From positions 45,716 through 109,715 of the forward strand of contig NZ_VCKY01000005.1 in assembly GCF_005889735.1 (NCBI RefSeq): a stretch of 64,000 bases of DNA. The letters run 5' to 3'. Origin of the DNA: Nonomuraea turkmeniaca. GTDB taxonomy: Bacteria; Actinomycetota; Actinomycetes; Streptosporangiales; Streptosporangiaceae. The notes beneath the pieces are model-generated. The model saw only the letters and a program-made list of their open reading frames with translations. It made no database searches and was not told where the DNA came from. Positions 1-9,017 of this stretch are shown piece after piece; the stretch's first letter is position 1, and every line of letters begins with the position of its first letter. Position numbers and translations under genes: made by a program.

Positions 1-3000
1 TCCGCCTTTTTCTCCGGTGCCCGCTTGGAAACCGGCCTGGTCTTCTTCTTCATGCTGTCCCATGCCCCAGGCGTGGACCCGTGGTAATAGCAGATGTCGC
101 CTCGGCACTTGGCGACGGGATGCCGGGCGGGAGGCGAGGACCTCCTGCCGCCGCCACCCGCCGCATCACCGTCGTGGGCCATCATCAGACCATCAGGGTC
201 GGAGTACGTCGGCGCGGCGTTGTTGCCGTACGCATAAGCGTTGAGGGTCTGCGGCTCGGCGGTGTCCACGAGCGGGTCCACGGACAGGAACCGACCCAGG
301 GCGGGGTCGTATGCACGAGCACCCAGGTGGACCAGTCCGCCAGGGTCGAGGGTGCCGTTGACGAAGCCGCGGTTCCCCGCCCAGGCGGTGGGAGGCGTGC
401 CCCGGAGTTCCCCGAAGGGGAGGGTGCGCCGCCGCGTCACCGACAGGTTCGTGCTGGACACCGCCGCCTCGCCGGTGCTGTGGTGGTCACTGATGATCCA
501 GGTGAGACTTGACGAGGTGCGCACGGCAATGGTGTCGCCCGCGTGGTTGTAGTAGCGGGTGGCGGTCGCCGTGCCGCCGGCTGCGGGGGTGAACACCTCG
601 GTGTCGTCGCCGAGGTAGAGGGTCTTGCCCTGGGCGGTGCGGCGGATGAGCCGGTTGCCGTCGGCGTCGTACAGGTAGGAGTCGCCGCCCGAGGTCTTGA
701 GCTCGCCCTCGTTGTCCCAGGTCAGCGTGGTCCCGTTGCGGGACTTGGTGTTCCCGGCGGCGTCGTGGTCGAAGGTGTCCGTACGCGTGCCGGCCGGCCC
801 GGTGGTCTGCACCTGGGACAGCCCGTGCGGTCGTGCGCCGCCCGCGTCCGGGTAGGTGTAGGTGGCCTTGGTGTCACCGGCGGAGGCGTGGATCACCTCG
901 CTGCGCCGGTTGCCGGTCACGTCGTAGGTGAAATCACGCCAGTACGGAGCCGGGCCGCCCAGCCCCGCCGTGGTGGGCGCGGTGGTGCAACTCCCCGTCG
1001 AAGGCGTCCAGGCTCGGGTCAGCCGCCGCAGATAGTCGTAGACGAAGCACTGGGTGTCGGCGGGCTGCCCGGTGTTCGGCGTGTCGGCGATCTTGGTCAG
1101 GTTGCCGGCGTCGTCGTAGCTGTAGTCGTAGTTGTAGACCTCGGGCTGCTCCTCGGGGACAGAGTTGGCGATCATCAGCCGGCCTGTGCGCTCATCCGTG
1201 ACACGGACCTGATACACCCGCTTGCCATGCTGGCCGAGCTCGCGCATGGCCAGGTTGCCCAGCTTGTCGTAGGTGGCGGCACGGACGTAGATCTGCTGGC
1301 CGGACAGGATGCCGGTCTGGTTGCCCACATCGTCGTAGGTGTAGGCCACCGTCTCGGCACCCAGCCCGCCGGCGGCGGGTAGGGTCGTCGACTCGACCTG
1401 CCCGCTGGCCTTGTAGGTGGTGGCGTACGAATAGGTGCCGGCCAGGCCGGTCTCGGCGACCGGGATGGTCACCTTGCCGGTCGTCTCGCGACCGGCGATG
1501 TCGTATCCGGTGACCTCGTCGATGTACTGGCTGGTGCCGTCGTAGCGGATCGACTTGGCCGGCCTGCCGATGCCGTGCGGGGCCGTGTCGAAGGTCCACT
1601 CCGCCCGCTTGGGGCCGGTCACCGACCCGTCGCGTATGGAGGTCTTGCGGCCCAGCGCGTCATAGGTGTACCCCAGCGTGACGTTCCGGGCGTCCGTGGA
1701 GGTCAGCATCTGGTCGGCGTCGTCGTAGGTCATGGTGGTGACGCCGTGGTCGGGATCCTCCTCCTTCCACTTTCGGCCGCGCTGGTCGTAGTGGTAGCGC
1801 CACACATTGCCCGCCGCGTCGGTGACGTTGTACAGCTCGTTGCGTTCGGTGTAGGAGTAGCTCGTCTTGTCGTAGGTGGCCGGGTCGTCGGAGCCGGCCG
1901 AGCCCAGGGCGTGGTACTGCCGCCTCTCCATGGTGCGCCCGAGGGCATCGGAGATCGTCATGGTGGCCGTGCCGCCGGCCGGCGGTGTGACGGTGACCCG
2001 GTCCCCGCCATAGGCAGTGGTGGTGCGCCACCGCTCGTTCCCATTGATCAGGAAGATCTCGGCGACCTCCCGCCCGGCTCCGTCGTGGACGTGGCGGGTC
2101 ATCGCCGGGATCTCCGGGGTGCCGACGCTGGTGACCAGCGTCGTCGAGGGCGGCGCGTTGGACATGTCGTAGTAGGGCGTGCTGGTCCACTCCACCAGCC
2201 CCCGGGAGTCATGGACGGTGTCGCTGACGACCCGCCCGCCGCCCGGCGCCTGGACCTGGATCTGCCGCTCGCGCAGCAGCCCGTCGTACAAGGTGATGCT
2301 GGTCTTGTACGCATCGCCGTTCGGCAGCATCATCTGGCTGGTCACAGCCGACGGAGCGGTGCTCCGAATGGCGTAGGAGAACTGCAGGCCGGGGGTCTTG
2401 GTAGTTCGCGGCCGGTCTGGCGTCCAAACCTTCAGCAGGCGGCCGAGCCCGTCGTAGACCATCTCGCTGACCGCGTCGTTGGCATCCACCGTCTTGACCG
2501 GCAGTTGCCAGGCTGGAGCGTTGGTCACGGTGGTCTTGTGGCCGGCCGGGTTGGTGGTGACCACCTGGGTGACCGGTCCGGCCAGCGCCGGGGTGTAGGC
2601 CGTCGTGGTCTTCCGGTTCAACGCGTCATAGGACTCGATCACCCGGCCGGCGGCGTCGTAGACGGTCCTTTCGGTGGTCACGTACCCGGGGGTGGAGCCG
2701 TTCCACGAGGCCAGCTCCTCGGTCTTGACCGGGTTTCCCCTGGTCGGCGGCGTGCCCCAGGCCGCGTTCAGGTCGTCGTAGTGGATCCGCTGGTCCGACA
2801 GCACATCGCCGGGGCGGGCCGGGGTGGCCGAGCACCTGACCCCGACGGTCTCCACGCGCTTGACCGCGTCGAGAATCCAGGCGGTGGCGTTGCGGGCGTA
2901 TTCGGTCCGCTCGCAGGTGTCGTCGGCCGCGGTTGCCTCGTCGCCCAGCTCGTCGACCTGCGTGGGTAGACCCTCGGTGTTGTAGGAGGTGTCGGTTCTG

Positions 3001-5663
3001 GTCCAGCGGACTCGCCCGGAGGACAGTGGCGTGCGGGTCCGGGTCGTGGCCGTCCTGGTCATCCAGGACGTCAGCGGGCCATACGTCGCTATAGGTCCGC
3101 GCCGCCACGGGGTGTGGATCTTCCCGGATACGACCGCCCCGTTCACGCCGTTGTACGTGATCTCTTCGCGGAGGAACCCGTTGTAGGACTCGTGGTCCTC
3201 GATGGTTCCGTCCTGAGAGTCGGTCACGACCACGTTCCTGACGCCTGACGGCTGTTTGTCCCCGTTCATCCCGCGCAGATAGAGGTACTCGGTGACGGAC
3301 TGGGTGCCGGACTCGAGGCCCTGGCGCACCCGGACCTTGCTGTAGCCGCGGAACTGCCCCCACGTGCGCTTCTTGGCCGGCACGAGCTGGCTGTCGTCGT
3401 AGTGCCAGGCAGGGGCGTCCAGATAGTCATAGTTGGTCTGCTCGTGCTCGAATCCGCCGGTGTTGTCGTAGACGTCTACCCGGGTCACCACCCGCTTGTG
3501 GAACCAGTCAAGCGTCGGGTCCTCACCGTCGGGCGCGTAATACTGCGGGAAGCACCGCTTGGTGTTGGCGTGCGGGGCCGGCAGGCCGGTGCGGGTGCAC
3601 TCGTCGCCCGAGTATTCCGGCGAGATCTGCGCGCCGGACTCGGTGGTGATGGTGTCGATCCGCCATCGGGCCAGTTCGGAACGCCCGTCCGCGGGCCCGT
3701 CCACCCGGTTGGCCAGGGCGTCCTGGCCGGGGTCGAACACCACCTCCGGCTCGGACACCTCGCCGCCTCCCGCGCTGGTGACCTTGCCGGTGTGGGTGAG
3801 GCCGCGCAGCCACATCGGCTTACCCTCACCGGTGCCCGCATCCAGGTACTCCTGGCGCAGCGTGTACCAGTCCACGTCGCTGTAGCCCGACCCGTTGTAA
3901 ACCTGGGTGCGGATCCGCGACAGCCGCTTCTGCGTCCAGAACGTCACCGACACCTTGTCCGTGCACGGCGAGGCCTTGCAGTACTGGTCCCACGGGGTGT
4001 CCGGCCAGGACGCCGGATGGTCGGCGTCGCAGGTCGCGCCCGGCGCGCACCGGTCGGCCACGTCGAACACCACCCGCCCGGCGGCCGGTGCCGTGGAGCC
4101 GACACGGGTGCCGTAGTCGATACGTGACAACCAGCCGCCGCGGGTGTAGGTGGTGCGCTTGGCCACATCGCCCTCGCGGCCGTAGGCGCCGGTCTCCTTG
4201 CCGTAGAAATACTCCATCGTGTTGCCGTGCGGGTCCACGACGTGGTCGACGTTCCACCGCCACGCCTGGGAGCAGTCCGAATCGGCGAAGGCCGACGCGT
4301 GGCACGGCTCGCCGGCGTGGTTGCCGTACACCGGCCCGGTCCACACCGCCTCCGAGGCGGTTTGTTTGCCGAAGAAGTACTGGGTGCCGTCGGGCGTGGT
4401 GACCTTCCAGTGTTCCCCGTCGTCGTCCCCGTTGCTCGCGCCGGTGAGCCGCTCGACCCGCCACCCTTCGTCGGATGCCCCGTGCCAGGTGCCGTCACTG
4501 CCCTTGACCAGCTCGGTGGCCTGCCCGTTCAGTGACAAGGTGGCGTTGTCGTCGAACCAGCACTGGTCGCCGCCGTACACGCTCTTGTTGTTCGGATCCT
4601 GTCCGCCCACGGCATCCTTGTCGTCGCCGCAGCCTCGGTACTGCCGTTCGATGTAGCCGGGCCACAGGCCCCATCCGTCGCCCACCCAGGAGCCCTGCGT
4701 GTTAGCTGCGGCGGAGCGGCCGTCCACGCTGCCCGAGGAGTACGACAGCGCCAGCTCCGGCTCCAGCCCTCCTGGGGCCTGCGGGACCTCGATCGGGTAG
4801 TTCCAGGAGAAGTCGCCGGTCTGCTGGGACACCTGCCAGGTGCCGGCCGGTGACAACGACGTGGCACGGTAGTCGCCGTTGTCCCCGGCCGGGCCGGCCG
4901 CCGCGGCCAGCACCGTCGGCGTCTGGTCGGCGGCCAGCGGCACGGTTGCGGTCAACCGGCCCTGCTGGATGTGGTTGGCCGTCTTCAGCGGGGTGGCCTG
5001 GGTGCAGCCTGGGGCGTCGGGTGTGGTCAGCGCGCAGGCGGGGACCTGCATGAGGCGCAGCCGGGAGGCCCAGTCGCCGCCGTAGGCATCGGCGATAGAG
5101 GAGTAATCCACCTCCACCTGGAGGCTGCCGGCCTGGGCTGCCGCCTGGCCGCCATCGGACTCTTGGGCGGCCTCGGTGCGGGCCACCGACAGCAGCATTC
5201 CGTCCAGGTCGGCCGCCTGGGCGGCGGCCCGGTCATACACCTGCACCGCGACGCGGCCGGGCGCCTGGTGCGCCGCCGAAGCGTCAGCGGTCCCCGGCCG
5301 GCCGGCGGGAACGGCGACCGACACCGGCAGGTCTCCGGCGCGGACCAGACCGCTGTGCTCCTCGGTGGCCCGGCCGTGCTGGGCAGCGGCGGCCGCCGGG
5401 CCCGGCTCGACCGTGGCCTGGGCGGATTTCGGCCAGGCGATCTTCGGCTCTCCCCGTACGACATGGTCGTCGGCGGTCCATGACGGGCGGTCCGCCGGAT
5501 GGACGGGCCGCACCGCGTACCCCTTGACCTGGGGCGCCTTGGGCGCCGTCCACTCCGGCGCGGCTGTGGCGGGCACCTGGCCCGCCAGCGGCACAGTCAC
5601 CACGGCCACCACCACTGTGCAGATGGCGTTGCGCGCCCATAAGGGCAGCTTGATCACGTTCAT
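1..5663 (-). CDS. RHS/YD-repeat secreted protein, C-terminal end beyond window
   Basis: About 1887 codons are visible and the frame is open to the left edge, so the C-terminal tip is missing. The N-terminus (MNVIKLPLWARNAICTVVVA..., cleavage near residue 34 after ATA) is a signal peptide. A SpvB/TcdB-like beta region follows (about residues 270-700), then many YD repeats (YDxxGR, YTYDDxGN) and the RHS core near positions 180-320 (ARAYDPALGRFLSVDPLV, NAYAYGNNAAPTYSDPDG). After the core comes a short unique segment with two Cys and a Lys-rich stretch. RHS proteins form a shell that encloses a C-terminal toxin or effector; the nature of this tip cannot be seen. The start ATG overlaps the stop of the upstream LamG-type gene (ATGA), which implies translational coupling. 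It may be a polymorphic toxin or a surface/adhesion protein. Confidence 0.9.
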   Translation of the reverse strand, partial: MNVIKLPLWARNAICTVVVAVVTVPLAGQVPATAAPEWTAPKAPQVKGYAVRPVHPADRPSWTADDHVVRGEPKIAWPKSAQATVEPGPAAAAAQHGRATEEHSGLVRAGDLPVSVAVPAGRPGTADASAAHQAPGRVAVQVYDRAAAQAADLDGMLLSVARTEAAQESDGGQAAAQAGSLQVEVDYSSIADAYGGDWASRLRLMQVPACALTTPDAPGCTQATPLKTANHIQQGRLTATVPLAADQTPTVLAAAAGPAGDNGDYRATSLSPAGTWQVSQQTGDFSWNYPIEVPQAPGGLEPELALSYSSGSVDGRSAAANTQGSWVGDGWGLWPGYIERQYRGCGDDKDAVGGQDPNNKSVYGGDQCWFDDNATLSLNGQATELVKGSDGTWHGASDEGWRVERLTGASNGDDDGEHWKVTTPDGTQYFFGKQTASEAVWTGPVYGNHAGEPCHASAFADSDCSQAWRWNVDHVVDPHGNTMEYFYGKETGAYGREGDVAKRTTYTRGGWLSRIDYGTRVGSTAPAAGRVVFDVADRCAPGATCDADHPASWPDTPWDQYCKASPCTDKVSVTFWTQKRLSRIRTQVYNGSGYSDVDWYTLRQEYLDAGTGEGKPMWLRGLTHTGKVTSAGGGEVSEPEVVFDPGQDALANRVDGPADGRSELARWRIDTITTESGAQISPEYSGDECTRTGLPAPHANTKRCFPQYYAPDGEDPTLDWFHKRVVTRVDVYDNTGGFEHEQTNYDYLDAPAWHYDDSQLVPAKKRTWGQFRGYSKVRVRQGLESGTQSVTEYLYLRGMNGDKQPSGVRNVVVTDSQDGTIEDHESYNGFLREEITYNGVNGAVVSGKIHTPWRRGPIATYGPLTSWMTRTATTRTRTPLSSGRVRWTRTDTSYNTEGLPTQVDELGDEATAADDTCERTEYARNATAWILDAVKRVETVGVRCSATPARPGDVLSDQRIHYDDLNAAWGTPPTRGNPVKTEELASWNGSTPGYVTTERTVYDAAGRVIESYDALNRKTTTAYTPALAGPVTQVVTTNPAGHKTTVTNAPAWQLPVKTVDANDAVSEMVYDGLGRLLKVWTPDRPRTTKTPGLQFSYAIRSTAPSAVTSQMMLPNGDAYKTSITLYDGLLRERQIQVQAPGGGRVVSDTVHDSRGLVEWTSTPYYDMSNAPPSTTLVTSVGTPEIPAMTRHVHDGAGREVAEIFLINGNERWRTTTAYGGDRVTVTPPAGGTATMTISDALGRTMERRQYHALGSAGSDDPATYDKTSYSYTERNELYNVTDAAGNVWRYHYDQRGRKWKEEDPDHGVTTMTYDDADQMLTSTDARNVTLGYTYDALGRKTSIRDGSVTGPKRAEWTFDTAPHGIGRPAKSIRYDGTSQYIDEVTGYDIAGRETTGKVTIPVAETGLAGTYSYATTYKASGQVESTTLPAAGGLGAETVAYTYDDVGNQTGILSGQQIYVRAATYDKLGNLAMRELGQHGKRVYQVRVTDERTGRLMIANSVPEEQPEVYNYDYSYDDAGNLTKIADTPNTGQPADTQCFVYDYLRRLTRAWTPSTGSCTTAPTTAGLGGPAPYWRDFTYDVTGNRRSEVIHASAGDTKATYTYPDAGGARPHGLSQVQTTGPAGTRTDTFDHDAAGNTKSRNGTTLTWDNEGELKTSGGDSYLYDADGNRLIRRTAQGKTLYLGDDTEVFTPAAGGTATATRYYNHAGDTIAVRTSSSLTWIISDHHSTGEAAVSSTNLSVTRRRTLPFGELRGTPPTAWAGNRGFVNGTLDPGGLVHLGARAYDPALGRFLSVDPLVDTAEPQTLNAYAYGNNAAPTYSDPDGLMMAHDGDAAGGGGRRSSPPARHPVAKCRGDICYYHGSTPGAWDSMKKKTRPVSKRAPEKKA

Positions 5664-8600
5664 GATGAGGGCTCCAGGCACCAGCTCAGGTCGGGACCGC
5701 AGGCGAAGGTGAGAATCTCGGTGGTGACCAACTCCCGCTGGTATGCCCCGACCTCGTCCAGGTCGCCATACCAGAGAGCCACCGCGGCGCTGCCGGAGCG
5801 GGACTTGCCCATCGACAACGGACCGGTCGCCGACCAGCCGTCGATCGCTGGCCCGGCGGCTCGGGCGCCCCCGAGATCCGGAGTGCCCTTGACGTATAGC
5901 TCGAGCGTCTTGTCCATCTTGTAGATGCCGACCAGCGGTATCCAGTCCCCGGGCACCACGAACTCCCGGCTGCAGGCCCGGCTCTCGGCCGCGCCCGGCG
6001 CGTCGGAGGCGGTGACGGTGAAGCACCATGCGGGATCGAGGATTCCGTCGGCGTCGAAGTCGAGGTCGCGACGGTATTCCAGGCGGAACATCGAGCCGTT
6101 GGCCCCCTCCTGGGCCACGATGGTGCGCCGTGGCACGGTGGTGTCGGTCAGCCGCACCCAGGCGGCCACCGAGAACCCCGAGGGATGCTGGGTGTTCAGC
6201 ACCGCGCTGCCAGTGGTCAAGTACCCCTCGCCGGTCGAGGCGATGGCCGCGTCTCCCAGCCGGGGCTCCGTCCAGGACAATCCGGTGCCGCTGAAGGTTG
6301 CCGGGCGGGTGTTCGGCACGGAAGCCGCCGTCGTGCCGGTCCCCTCGTCCAGCCCCCACAGCCAGGCTTCGCCGCTGGCCTTGACGAGGAACATGTACGT
6401 CCGCGGGTCGGACAGGTTGCCGGCCTTGTCCAAGGCCTGCACCCGCAGCACGTTCATCCCGTCCTTGGTCGGCTTGATCGGCACGACCTTGGCCTCCACC
6501 ACCGACAGGTGGTCCCAGTAGACGGCTTTGCCCGAGCCGTAGTCCATGCCGTTGTAGAGGCGGAAGAACGCCTCGGTGGCCCCGGCCGGCACGGTCAACA
6601 CCACGTGCAGCTGCTGCCATTGGCCGACGGCGGTCGGCATCTTGGACGCGACCTCGTGGTAAACCCCGCCGGCGTCCTTGTAGAAGCCGACAATACGCAG
6701 GCCCCGGGAGGCGTGGGCCGGGTTCAGACCGGTGGCGGCGGGCACGTAGATCCACCCGGAGGCCATGTACCGGTGCCCGGTGGTCATGCTCTGGCACATG
6801 CACCCGCTGGTCCTGGTGAGCCCGGCAAAGGAGTCACCGGGCACGCCGGTGGAAGCGGCGGCCGGGGAGATCTTCAATGACGCCTTGTCCGAGCCGCCGT
6901 GGTCGAGTGTGGTGTCACGGGCCAGCGTGGCCCCCGCCGGCGTGGCGAAGCCGTCGAGGTCTGCGCTCACCTGTTGCTGATCGGCGGTCAGCCGTTCCGT
7001 TTGCGGCCCGGTCGGAGCCGAGACCACGGCGCCGTTGTTCAGGCTGTACTTGTACTCCGCGATGTCCCTGGTCCCGTTGGGGCCGAAGGAGAACTGGCCG
7101 CCGATCCCCGGGCCGCCGTTCCAGGTGCCGGTCGACCGGTCGGCGTATGGGGTGGAGAACACCAGCGGCAGGCCGGGGTTGGTGGTGTCGATCGTGAAGG
7201 AGAACCAGCCCGACCAGCCCCCGCACCCGTAGGCGTCACAGGCCTTCGCCCGCCATTTGTACGCGCCGTCGGGCAGCGCCGGCGTGACGCTCCAGGGGCG
7301 GGCGGCGCCGGAGGCCACGCCGGTCAGCGCGGTGCCCGAGGTGGCCCTGCGGGTGGTGGCGGTGGAGTTCCACACCTCGTAGACCGCCTTGACCGTGCCG
7401 CCGTCGGGGTCGCTCACCTTCGCCGACAGGGTCGGCGTGTGATCGCGCACCATGGCAGGGGAGGCGCACGCCTGGTAGCAGTCGGAGATCTTCAAGGTGT
7501 TCGGCGTGCCCGGTTTGCGGTTGTACCGCAGCGACACGTACGGCCGGTTCTTGGGCGCCTGAGAGGAGTACATCCGTTTCCAGCCGAGCTGGCTGGACTC
7601 GCTGGAGGCTCTGAGCATGATGCTCAGCGAGCTCCATCCGTTGTCGAAGCCGGCCTGGAAGCCGTTCTTGACCGGGATGGAGACCCAGCCGCCGCGGCAG
7701 CGCGGCTCGTCGCCCTTGGTCAGCGTCGAATGTCCGATCTTGGCGCCGGGATCGGGCTGGTTGGTCCAGCGCAGTCGGCTGTCCACGTGCGGGCTGATGT
7801 AGGCATCCCAGCCCGCGCTGTCGCAGGAATAGGACCAGGAGTGGTAGTTCCACAGGAACAGCTCCGCCGACACCACATCGGCCCCGGCGTACTTCTTCAG
7901 CCCGTCGAAGCGCAGGTAAGAGCGCGCGGTGATGGACTGGCCCCGGTCGACCACATGGCCCAGCTTCAGATCCTTCGACCCGGACTGGTCCGAGCGGTAG
8001 TTGGTGGCCACGAACGCGTCGAACGCCGGCCGCAGGGTCACCGGCGGATCCAGCTTCACCGGATACACGGTGGCCGGGTCGGCCAGTGCCGCGGTGTCCG
8101 GGGTCAGCACCAGAGACTGCGAGGTGCCGCTGCCGGCCGGTGTCATCTCCATGGTGCCGATCTGCCTGGCCTCACCGGTCTCCGGGGCCTGCGAGGCGTC
8201 GAACATGTCGGCGGTGGGCAGTTCCCCGTGGACCTGCCCATCGGCGGCGACCAACTCGATCGCGCCGGTCTCCAGCTTGCGCGGGGTGTACTCCCCGGTA
8301 CGCCAGGGCAGCCGGACGCTGCCCAGCGCCTGCGCCGCCTCGCGGGTCTTGACCACGATGGAGAACTCGAACCCCGATGCCAGGGCCTCCACCAGCAGAT
8401 CCACTCCCGGCCGTACGTCGGCGTAGGTAGCGAGGTTCTCCCGCAGCACCGGCTCCGGCAGCGCGCCCGGCCAGCCGATGCCCACCTGCTGCGTGCCCGC
8501 CCCGAGGGTGGCCACCAGATGCTCGGCCTCGTCGGGCTGGACAGCCGACAGGCTCAGACCGCGGGTGTCCACCGCTGGCCCGATGGTTCCGTCGGCGCGC

Positions 8601-8953
8601 CGGGACAGGGTCAGGTCGATCCGATTCCATGGCTTGCCGGCGATCGGGCCGGGCGCCCATTCGTCGCCCAGATACACGTCCGCGCTGAACGACCCGTCGG
8701 GCATCGCCCACTCCCGGGTCGTGCTGGACTGCGCGGAAACCACCTCGATCGGCTTCTGCCACCGGTAGGCCAGCGCCGCCGCCGACGCGTAGTCCTCACC
8801 GCCGGCCGGCGGCGGGGCCACCGTGGAATTCGCGGTGGAGACGGCGACCGGCCGTGCCTGTGCCGGCAAGGCCGGAACAGGCAGACCGATCAGTAACGCG
8901 ACCCCCGATAAGACCGCTAGATGTCTTAACCCTCGTTTGCCGAAAGTGCTCAT
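5660..8953 (-). CDS. Secreted DNRLRE and LamG-like domain protein, RHS partner
   Basis: 1097 residues. A signal peptide (MSTFGKRGLRHLAVLSGVAL..., Ala-x-Ala near residue 34) is followed by a beta-rich region. Residues about 305-440 resemble a DNRLRE domain (FDAFVATNYRSDQSG, a long beta segment, RWTNQPDPGAKIG). Then come Ig/FnIII-like modules (about 490-590), a carbohydrate-binding-like module (about 640-800) and a C-terminal concanavalin/LamG fold (about 850-1090). There is no catalytic signature. It overlaps the RHS gene by 4 bp, an arrangement common in actinomycetes, and probably acts outside the cell as a carrier, adhesin or scaffold for the RHS protein. That role is inferred from context. 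Confidence 0.85.
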   Translation of the reverse strand: MSTFGKRGLRHLAVLSGVALLIGLPVPALPAQARPVAVSTANSTVAPPPAGGEDYASAAALAYRWQKPIEVVSAQSSTTREWAMPDGSFSADVYLGDEWAPGPIAGKPWNRIDLTLSRRADGTIGPAVDTRGLSLSAVQPDEAEHLVATLGAGTQQVGIGWPGALPEPVLRENLATYADVRPGVDLLVEALASGFEFSIVVKTREAAQALGSVRLPWRTGEYTPRKLETGAIELVAADGQVHGELPTADMFDASQAPETGEARQIGTMEMTPAGSGTSQSLVLTPDTAALADPATVYPVKLDPPVTLRPAFDAFVATNYRSDQSGSKDLKLGHVVDRGQSITARSYLRFDGLKKYAGADVVSAELFLWNYHSWSYSCDSAGWDAYISPHVDSRLRWTNQPDPGAKIGHSTLTKGDEPRCRGGWVSIPVKNGFQAGFDNGWSSLSIMLRASSESSQLGWKRMYSSQAPKNRPYVSLRYNRKPGTPNTLKISDCYQACASPAMVRDHTPTLSAKVSDPDGGTVKAVYEVWNSTATTRRATSGTALTGVASGAARPWSVTPALPDGAYKWRAKACDAYGCGGWSGWFSFTIDTTNPGLPLVFSTPYADRSTGTWNGGPGIGGQFSFGPNGTRDIAEYKYSLNNGAVVSAPTGPQTERLTADQQQVSADLDGFATPAGATLARDTTLDHGGSDKASLKISPAAASTGVPGDSFAGLTRTSGCMCQSMTTGHRYMASGWIYVPAATGLNPAHASRGLRIVGFYKDAGGVYHEVASKMPTAVGQWQQLHVVLTVPAGATEAFFRLYNGMDYGSGKAVYWDHLSVVEAKVVPIKPTKDGMNVLRVQALDKAGNLSDPRTYMFLVKASGEAWLWGLDEGTGTTAASVPNTRPATFSGTGLSWTEPRLGDAAIASTGEGYLTTGSAVLNTQHPSGFSVAAWVRLTDTTVPRRTIVAQEGANGSMFRLEYRRDLDFDADGILDPAWCFTVTASDAPGAAESRACSREFVVPGDWIPLVGIYKMDKTLELYVKGTPDLGGARAAGPAIDGWSATGPLSMGKSRSGSAAVALWYGDLDEVGAYQRELVTTEILTFACGPDLSWCLEPSS

Positions 8954-8999
8954 GCTCAGGCCCTCTCATCACGCGAGACGGCGTGAGCGTACGAAGCGC

Positions 9000-9017
9000 C
9001 GCTAACCAATCGCTAAG
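9000..9017 (-). promoter_or_regulatory. Direct-repeat operator CTTAGCG-N4-GTTAGCG (copy 1)
   Basis: On the minus strand the site reads CTTAGCGATTGGTTAGCG: two near-identical heptamers with an 11-bp period. It lies 47 bp upstream of the DNRLRE/LamG-RHS operon start and overlaps the stop codon of the upstream gene. The same arrangement occurs at 11314-11331. Heptamers spaced by 4 bp are typical sites for OmpR/PhoB-type and SARP winged-helix activators. Confidence 0.5.

Noticed and set aside
1575..2969. Long plus-strand frame opposite the RHS gene
   Set aside because: Composition typical of GC3-driven antisense frames; the minus strand has clear YD repeats.
6899..8896. Long plus-strand frame opposite the DNRLRE/LamG gene
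   Set aside because: Gly/Arg/Val-rich shadow without motifs; the minus strand has a signal peptide and ordered domains.
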